Source: Lysobacterales bacterium
GTDB taxonomy: Bacteria > Pseudomonadota > Gammaproteobacteria > Xanthomonadales > Xanthomonadaceae
NCBI GenBank assembly: GCA_016718605.1
Contig: JADKCY010000032.1
Span: 1-23,094, forward strand
Direction of reading: 5' to 3'
Length of the DNA stretch: 23,094 nucleotides
Part shown: one piece after another, positions 19,397-23,094 of the stretch
Position numbering within the stretch: position 1 is the stretch's first letter
How the letters are laid out: the number at the start of each line of letters is the position of its first letter
Position numbers and translations under genes: made by a program
The notes under the pieces: generated by a model
What the model was told of the DNA's origin: nothing
The model's input: only the letters and a program-made list of their open reading frames with translations
The model's database searches: none

Positions 19397-19603
19397 TCAT
19401 CGCCAGATGATTAGGCCGACTATCCATATGCACAAGAACCCGAGAAGTACAATGGCGGCCCATGCAGCCCCTTTATCCCCTATCGCGCTTATGCCTATAC
19501 TGAGAAATATTAGAGGGGCGAAAGCAGTCGCTATCCGCTCGGCCTTAAGCAAGCGTCGATTCTTGTTTCGAACACGTTCAAGAAGAGGGCGCGCATTGTT
19601 CAA
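19397..19603 (-). CDS. Small two-helix membrane protein
   Basis: 68 residues if translation starts at the TTG at 19603, which overlaps the upstream stop (TTGA) and has AAGGACG nine to ten bases upstream; an in-frame ATG at 19645 gives 82 residues but has no good site and would overlap the previous gene by 46 bases. A basic N-terminal helix (LLERVRNKNRRLLKAERIAT) is followed by two membrane segments (FAPLIFLSIGISAIG and WAAIVLLGFLCIWIVGLIIW). Small, inner-membrane, function unknown. Confidence 0.6.
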   Translation of the reverse strand: MNNARPLLERVRNKNRRLLKAERIATAFAPLIFLSIGISAIGDKGAAWAAIVLLGFLCIWIVGLIIWR

Positions 19604-19797
19604 GTCAGTTCGTCCTTGGGCTTTGAGGCTATCAGCGGATCCCATGTCATCGCGCCAATAAGCAGATCTATCGCTTTTTCTCTCTCGGGAAAGTCTGCAG
19701 AATGCAGGATCGTTCCGAGTTGCCACAGCCTTCCAAACATTTGATCTTTCGGGGTGGCGGCAAGTTTTCTGTCAATTTGCTCAGGCGTTAATTTCAT
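19600..19797 (-). CDS. Small soluble protein of unknown function
   Basis: 65 residues: MKLTPEQIDRKLAATPKDQM, then FGRLWQLGTILHSADFPERE and KAIDLLIGAMTWDPL. Composition and helical pattern look genuinely coding. No clear ribosome site. Its ATG overlaps the ATG of the divergent gene starting at 19796 on the other strand. It would be the first gene of the leftward operon from the promoter at 20388-20415, although about 590 bases lie between. Confidence 0.5.
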   Translation of the reverse strand: MKLTPEQIDRKLAATPKDQMFGRLWQLGTILHSADFPEREKAIDLLIGAMTWDPLIASKPKDELT

Positions 19798-20044
19798 GTC
19801 ATTAGATCCAGTAATTCAAGGTTCAATCATCTACGTTGTTGGGAATCGCGCCGCAGTCTCTTTAGTCCATAGTTCTGACCGTGTAGAGGTTGTCTACCTG
19901 AGTCAGTCCGGGGTGTATGTCGCCGAGGATGCCGTGCTTGCAGATGGGCGGTGGCAATTCGAGGCGCCTGGTGCATGCGCTACCTACGCTGAGCGCTCAC
20001 CGCGCCTGCAGTTGTTCGTCTCGATCCTGAAGCGAGGCGCTTAA
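19796..20044 (+). CDS. Small phage protein, beta-rich
   Basis: 82 residues from ATG 19796 with a weak AGGCG upstream. Strand-rich: VIQGSIIYVVGNRAAVSLVH, VEVVYLSQSGVYVAEDAVLA, GRWQFEAPGACATY, RLQLFVSILKRGA. This resembles short phage proteins with an SH3-like or beta-barrel fold. Its first three bases overlap the start of the opposing gene, so both cannot be translated from a shared unstructured region without antisense transcription. Confidence 0.5.
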   Translation: MSLDPVIQGSIIYVVGNRAAVSLVHSSDRVEVVYLSQSGVYVAEDAVLADGRWQFEAPGACATYAERSPRLQLFVSILKRGA

Positions 20045-20104
20045 CTTTCAACCTGAACTCAAAAAGCGCCTTCCTGAAAGCTCCTTTTGAATCTACCCTG
20101 TACC

Positions 20105-20437
20105 ATGCCGCCCAAGGTAATGGCGGGGCTGAATCTATACTCGTCTTCTGCGCTTAATCCTTGTGGAATATCCGACTACGTGACACACGGCTTGCGGATC
20201 GCATCTGAGCAGGGAGATACAGCTTGCTTTGATTCTCTCGTTTGCTTCTGCCGAGAATCGCCAGGGGCAGGGCGCTATCGCATTGCTGCTTCGCGCCTGT
20301 TCATCCTGCTGATTTTTATAGAGCGTCCCGGTATCCTGATTTGCTGGCCTGCCGGGCAACATCGCGTTTGCGGTGTTGATGTAACGCAGTATAAAACAGT
20401 TGCAAACTGTGTCAACAAAATTGCAAAGCAGTTGTGA
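20105..20437 (+). CDS. Uncertain ORF upstream of the secreted-protein gene
   Basis: 110 residues from ATG 20105, without a ribosome site. The product contains NPCGISDYVTHGLRIASEQG, SRLFILLIFIERPGILICWP and CGVDVTQYKTVANCVNKIAK. It has a mixed composition that could be protein, and short prophage ORFs of this style exist, but its 3' end runs through the -35, spacer and -10 of the leftward promoter. It may be real or accidental. Confidence 0.3.
   Translation: MPPKVMAGLNLYSSSALNPCGISDYVTHGLRIASEQGDTACFDSLVCFCRESPGAGRYRIAASRLFILLIFIERPGILICWPAGQHRVCGVDVTQYKTVANCVNKIAKQL
20388..20415 (-). promoter_or_regulatory. Leftward early promoter with operator in the spacer
   Basis: -35 TTGACA (20410-20415), 16-base spacer, -10 TATACT (20388-20393), the best promoter in the window. 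The spacer contains the palindrome ACAGTT-GCA-AACTGT (20396-20410, plus strand). On the plus strand a weaker pair TTGCGG (20368-20373) / TATAAA (20390-20395), 16 apart, could drive the gene at 20461. The palindrome sits so that one repressor could shut both. Confidence 0.75.
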
Positions 20438-20460
20438 AATTTTTTTCATTGGAGGTTGAA

Positions 20461-20853
20461 ATGCGTACATCAGGGAGTGTGTTGGCGTGGTTGATTGGTT
20501 CGCTTTTTGCGCATGGGGTGGGCGCAGCCAGCCTAGTTAGGGATGGCGAATATGTGTCATTCGGGGATAACTGGTACGTTATTCGTGCAAAAGTAAAAGG
20601 CAACTTCGCTAACTTCAGCGTCCGAGGAGGGCAGTGTACGGGTAGCGTTAGAGTTAAATTTTCAAAAATAGATGGTGTTACTGTTGGACGAGCTGATGGG
20701 GGGTGTGCTTTGTATGTGGCTCAAGACGTTGGTAGCGCTACCCGTATGATCGTGGTTGAGAACGCTGCATCGCATCCAAAGCAGAAGGCGAGCGTAAATC
20801 CAGCGCACGCGAAAGCGCGGACGCTGACATTTCCTTGCACGACCTCTCTTTGA
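20461..20853 (+). CDS. Secreted small protein in the lysogeny region (C-terminus likely replaced)
   Basis: 130 residues; GGAGGTTGAA directly before the ATG is a strong ribosome site. The first 23 residues (MRTSGSVLAWLIGSLFAHGV then GAAS) form a signal peptide, so the product is exported. The next 70 residues are strand-rich with two Cys (GGQCTGSVRV, GGCALYV) that could form a disulfide. The last 36 residues are encoded antisense to the HTH of the repressor-like gene and are unlikely to be native (ASHPKQKASVNPAHAKARTL). It is an accessory (moron-type) gene, perhaps expressed from the prophage; function unknown. Confidence 0.6.
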   Translation: MRTSGSVLAWLIGSLFAHGVGAASLVRDGEYVSFGDNWYVIRAKVKGNFANFSVRGGQCTGSVRVKFSKIDGVTVGRADGGCALYVAQDVGSATRMIVVENAASHPKQKASVNPAHAKARTLTFPCTTSL

Positions 20854-21172
20854 TCGCATGGGTAATGCGATCCCCTAGTGTGATGAATGACGCCATGGCG
20901 TCAAGGGTATCAATATTCCCGTTTAAAACTGTGACAGTTTCGCCTTGCTCTTTTTCTATCGCAGTTTTAAACTGTGGTTGAGGGTCTTGTGGATTGATGT
21001 TTTCCATACCCCAAGTATCGCCAACAGTGCCCGATTCCTCAAGGTTTTCATCGCTATCGGTGACAAGCGTTCCGAGCACCGCAGTGGCTAGTAGGCCCGG
21101 ATGCGGGAGGCGCTGAGCGTAAAGGGCAATGTGTTTCATGGTGGGGTCGTATGTCGTTGTTGTTATGGTCAA
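20738..21172 (-). CDS. HTH repressor-like protein, truncated after the HTH
   Basis: The last 52 residues, starting at ATG 20896 (MASFITLGDRITHAIKERSC), are the N-terminal part of a CI-type repressor: GDRITHAIKE, the HTH SASALSRALDLRSPSALDAM, and QRSQPRS, where relatives continue with a dimerisation or protease domain. Here a TAG ends the frame at once. Upstream the frame stays open to 21172 with protein-like sequence (ENINPQDPQPQFKTAIEKEQ), so the start may be 21172, 21139, 21007 or 20896; none has a good site. Candidate operators lie within 20926-20974. It is probably a damaged or highly shortened repressor. Confidence 0.5.
   Translation of the reverse strand: MTITTTTYDPTMKHIALYAQRLPHPGLLATAVLGTLVTDSDENLEESGTVGDTWGMENINPQDPQPQFKTAIEKEQGETVTVLNGNIDTLDAMASFITLGDRITHAIKERSCKEMSASALSRALDLRSPSALDAMQRSQPRSYG
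20926..20940. promoter_or_regulatory. Operator-like palindrome 2
   Basis: Perfect palindrome AAACTG-TGA-CAGTTT. Shares the AAACTGT half-site with 20396-20410 and 20962-20974. Confidence 0.5.
20962..20974. promoter_or_regulatory. Operator-like palindrome 3
   Basis: Perfect palindrome CAGTTT-T-AAACTG, 21 bases from palindrome 2, same half-site AAACTG. Confidence 0.5.
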
Positions 21173-21254
21173 TGTAGCCGCGGCCCAGCGTGACGGATTA
21201 AACAGGTTCTGAAGACAGGGGGATGTGGTGGGGGATCAAGAAGCGAGGTGTGCT

Positions 21255-21686
21255 GTGAAGGTCTGGAAAACAGAGAAAACCCGCAAGGTTTCTGAGATCG
21301 AGACCCGCATCTGGGCGGCGTGCCAGGATGTTGGGTTCAACAAGATCGCCGTGGCGGTGGAATATACGAACGGCTGGGTGACGGGGTTCTTCAAGCAGGA
21401 TCTGGCGCTGACCCTTGAAGGGTTTGCCCGCCTGCTGCATGCGGCCGGGTTGATGGTGGTGGATGCGTCGGGCGATGAGCAGGTGCTTGTGGATTCGCTT
21501 TCTGCATCATCGCTGCGCCAGGCAGAGGCTGCGCTGAATTCACGTGCGCCGGTGGGCGATGTGGTCACGCTGACGGCTGAAGAGTTCTACCAGCTCAAGG
21601 CGCTGGCGCAATACGGATCACGCCACCTGTTCAGCATGATGCACGTGATTGACCACGCAGCGCCGCCCGAACAAGGGGCCGCCTGA
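21255..21686 (+). CDS. CII-like phage transcription regulator
   Basis: 143 residues from the GTG at 21255, chosen because AGCGAGG lies six bases upstream; GTG at 21225 or 21228 would add ten residues. The N-terminal 70 residues resemble the CII family: a leading helix (EKTRKVSEIETRIWAACQDV), the HTH GFNKIAVAVEYTNGWVTGFF, and a helix LTLEGFARLLHAAGLMVVD. The C-terminal part is helical (LTAEEFYQLKALAQYGSRHL). CII proteins activate lysogenic promoters. It is the first gene of the rightward operon. An 11-codon ORF from ATG 21223 ends in TGA overlapping the GTG start. Confidence 0.65.
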   Translation: MKVWKTEKTRKVSEIETRIWAACQDVGFNKIAVAVEYTNGWVTGFFKQDLALTLEGFARLLHAAGLMVVDASGDEQVLVDSLSASSLRQAEAALNSRAPVGDVVTLTAEEFYQLKALAQYGSRHLFSMMHVIDHAAPPEQGAA

Positions 21687-21687
21687 C

Positions 21688-21972
21688 ATGCTCACTCTTG
21701 CCCAACAGCTCGACGAAGCCCAAGCCGCGCACGAAGTCTTTTCCGCTGCGCGCGGCAGGGCAAGCAGTCTATCCAGCAATGCGGTGAAGTACCTGCAGCG
21801 AAGGCTGGAGAAGAGCGCCCGATTCACCTTGGTAGATGTGAGTCAGACGCTGGGCGTCACCCAGACGGACGCTCAAAAGCTGGTCAAGTTGCTGTGCAGT
21901 CTTTGCAGGATCAAGCCAGCTGAGTGTGTTGCTCGGCGCAGGGCAGAAGAGTGGAGCTACACATGGGCGTGA
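21688..21972 (+). CDS. Small HTH protein of the rightward operon
   Basis: 94 residues from ATG 21688, AAGGGGCC upstream. A helical N-terminus (LAQQLDEAQAAHEVFSAARG) is followed by a winged-helix-like segment (ARFTLVDVSQTLGVTQTDAQ, KLVKLLCSLCRIKPAE). Likely DNA-binding; role unknown. It begins one base after the CII-like gene and overlaps the next by ten bases. Confidence 0.65.
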   Translation: MLTLAQQLDEAQAAHEVFSAARGRASSLSSNAVKYLQRRLEKSARFTLVDVSQTLGVTQTDAQKLVKLLCSLCRIKPAECVARRRAEEWSYTWA

Positions 21973-22103
21973 TCGAGTCCCTGAAATTCCGAATTTATGT
22001 CTGGTGGGTGGCTTACGTGCTGCCCGCTTTCAGGCTGCACCCGAGCTGGGAGTACATCCGCCAAATGGATGAAATCAGCCGCCGTGCAAGGCGTGGGAAA
22101 TAA
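21963..22103 (+). CDS. Small protein with one hydrophobic segment, 46 residues
   Basis: GGAGCTACAC precedes the ATG. Sequence MGVIESLKFRIYVWWVAYVL then PAFRLHPSWEYIRQMDEISR and a basic end RRARRGK. It may sit at the membrane surface. It overlaps the previous gene by ten bases. Function unknown. Confidence 0.6.
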   Translation: MGVIESLKFRIYVWWVAYVLPAFRLHPSWEYIRQMDEISRRARRGK

Positions 22104-22110
22104 GCAAGGC

Positions 22111-22148
22111 AAAAAAACGCCCCGGCTGTCTGCAAACAGTTGCGGGGC
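22111..22148. terminator. Bidirectional-looking terminator hairpin
   Basis: GCCCC...GGGGC with inner GCTGT/ACAGT pairs (22119-22148), preceded by seven A (22111-22117) and followed by TCTT. On the minus strand this reads hairpin plus TTTTTTT, a strong terminator against leftward transcription; in the plus direction the T tract is short. Confidence 0.65.
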
Positions 22149-22177
22149 TCTTGGTACATCAGTGAGTGAGGCAAATT

Positions 22178-22798
22178 ATGCAAATAAGTAACGTAAGTGT
22201 CAATCAGTCCCCGAGTTTTTCTGCGTTGTTATTCGGCGGGCTCGGGTATCCGATCGAGCACAAGCCGCCGAGAAGCGCTATTCGGCGCGTGAATCTCTTA
22301 GGCGACGACAGGAAGACGTTGTCTGAAGAGGACGATGACGACGGCCTCCCTTTGAGCAAAGACTCGTTGCAAATACTGGAAATGCTTCAGTCCGAAAAGA
22401 AGGCATTGCTGAAAACAGAGATCGCGGAGAAAACAAAAATCCACGCACGAGTGGTGCATAAAGCGCTGCTTCCTCTAACCCGCAGAGGACTTGTATTCAG
22501 CAGCAACAGCAGGCCCTCCCACTACACGCATGATGCTGCCTTACTCAAGGGGCTGGAACGCATTAAGCGCATACCACCAGCTACCTTGGCGGTGATCGAG
22601 AAGAGCGATCTGATGCTTAAGGCGCTGGCAAAAACCCCGACAGAATTCAGAAAAATGCACAAGGTATTCGAGGAAATCAAGAAGTCCAGAGGCGACATGC
22701 GCGCGACGGTTGATCGATTGGTAACCAGCAAGGCTGTCGTGAAGGAAATTCGCAAGTGCGAGACGTGGTTGAAGATTGCTGCGGCTGGGGTGATGTGA
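22178..22798 (+). CDS. Winged-helix DNA-binding phage protein
   Basis: 206 residues from ATG 22178, GAGG eight bases upstream; a GTG four codons earlier is less likely. Acidic linker LSEEDDDDGLPLSKDSLQIL, then a winged helix (about residues 62-115): LKTEIAEKTKIHARVVHKAL, LPLTRRGLVFSSNSRPSHY. The C-terminal 90 residues are basic and helical (FRKMHKVFEEIKKSRGDMRA). It resembles MarR- or replication-type phage regulators without a firm match. Placed between the CII-like gene and a nuclease, it may be a replication or late-regulation factor. Confidence 0.65.
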   Translation: MQISNVSVNQSPSFSALLFGGLGYPIEHKPPRSAIRRVNLLGDDRKTLSEEDDDDGLPLSKDSLQILEMLQSEKKALLKTEIAEKTKIHARVVHKALLPLTRRGLVFSSNSRPSHYTHDAALLKGLERIKRIPPATLAVIEKSDLMLKALAKTPTEFRKMHKVFEEIKKSRGDMRATVDRLVTSKAVVKEIRKCETWLKIAAAGVM

Positions 22799-23094
22799 TG
22801 GCCGCTTGTGTATATCCATTCAAGAAGATTCGGGCGTATTACGACAAGCGTCGTGATGCAATTTTGAGCGCCAATCCACGGCAGTGGGGCTGCTCGATAT
22901 ATGGCATGGACTGGATCAGTATGTTTTCCCCGATAGAGCATATTGCCTGGGGGGAGATCCGGCATCTTGGGATCGTCTTTTATCCGCAATACCCGATTGC
23001 TGAGATGTTTGTTGATTTTGCAGCGCCTCAGCAAAAAGTAGTCATCGAGTGTGATGGCGCTGCGTACCACAACAAGGATAAAGACGCGGAGCGT
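22798..23094 (+). CDS. DUF559/Vsr-like PD-(D/E)XK endonuclease (partial)
   Basis: The ATG at 22798 overlaps the previous stop by one base; 99 residues are visible before the window ends. The nuclease core is visible: E47 in SPIEHIAWGEI, D73 in FVDFAAP, ECDG (E84, D86) in VVIECDGAAYHN and H91. This motif series is that of DUF559 and very-short-patch-repair-like endonucleases. In phages such enzymes may act in replication, recombination or host DNA breakdown. The C-terminus is missing. Confidence 0.75.
   Translation, partial: MAACVYPFKKIRAYYDKRRDAILSANPRQWGCSIYGMDWISMFSPIEHIAWGEIRHLGIVFYPQYPIAEMFVDFAAPQQKVVIECDGAAYHNKDKDAER

Larger units (their letters stand above)
20045..20460. other. Control region without a confident gene
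   Basis: Holds the uncertain ORF at 20105-20437 and, near its right end, the divergent promoter and operator cluster at 20368-20415. A 75-codon minus frame (from ATG 20363 leftward, MLPGRPANQDTGTLYKNQQD) is also open but has no site and Arg-rich end. Nothing else recognised. Confidence 0.4.

Noticed and set aside
20135..20470. A 111-codon minus frame across the control region.
   Set aside because: Its start lies upstream of the leftward promoter, it has no ribosome site and its end is Arg-rich; the part after the promoter (75 codons) could not be supported either.
1..23094. A CRISPR array or anti-CRISPR locus.
   Set aside because: No regularly spaced repeats were seen; the small genes show no recognisable anti-CRISPR or Aca sequence.

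Overview
The window looks like the early and regulatory half of a temperate double-stranded DNA phage or prophage. The evidence is a long, tightly packed minus-strand operon of small phage genes, a tyrosine integrase, a YqaJ/lambda-type exonuclease, SSB, Rha, AntA and KilA-N regulators, and a divergent lysogeny-control region at the right. The moderately GC-rich, Shine-Dalgarno-led genes and the protein types suggest a proteobacterial host, probably a beta-proteobacterium; the species cannot be fixed from sequence alone.

Layout. 1-212: end of a plus-strand membrane-protein gene and its terminator. 246-1450: a P63C-domain gene (minus) behind its own promoter, which carries an inverted-repeat operator. 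1450-3281: antirepressor module 1 (promoter, C4-type antisense RNA, AntA, Rha, zinc-binding protein). 3278-5593: small genes and an ATP-dependent RNA ligase. 5837-6862: an integrase without the usual N-terminal domain. 6898-10731: a chain of eleven small accessory genes, mostly joined by 4-base ATGA overlaps, including a DPPH methyltransferase-like protein. 10751-14879: DNA metabolism (SSB, YqaJ exonuclease, a likely recombination partner, a coiled-coil protein). 14873-16092: small genes. 16144-17703: antirepressor module 2 (promoter, second C4-type RNA, AntA paralogue, KilA-N). 17706-18226: small ORFs. 18227-19396: about 1.17 kb with no credible gene but unusually long inverted repeats. 19397-21172: short genes on both strands, a consensus leftward promoter with an operator in its spacer, a secreted-protein gene and a truncated HTH repressor-like gene. 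21255-23094: rightward operon (CII-like regulator, HTH proteins, DUF559-type nuclease cut by the window end).

How it works together. The leftward promoter at 20388-20415 can drive the early operon. The two AntA modules each have a near-consensus promoter, then a hairpin with an identical loop (AAACAA) but a different stem, an antisense segment, an attenuator-like terminator, and then a leader segment complementary to that module's own antisense segment. This is the architecture of the P1/P7 C4 immunity RNA. Here it is present twice with different, non-cross-pairing specificities, which is the strongest signal in the window. The unexplained 1.17 kb region is the second: it may encode a large structured RNA.
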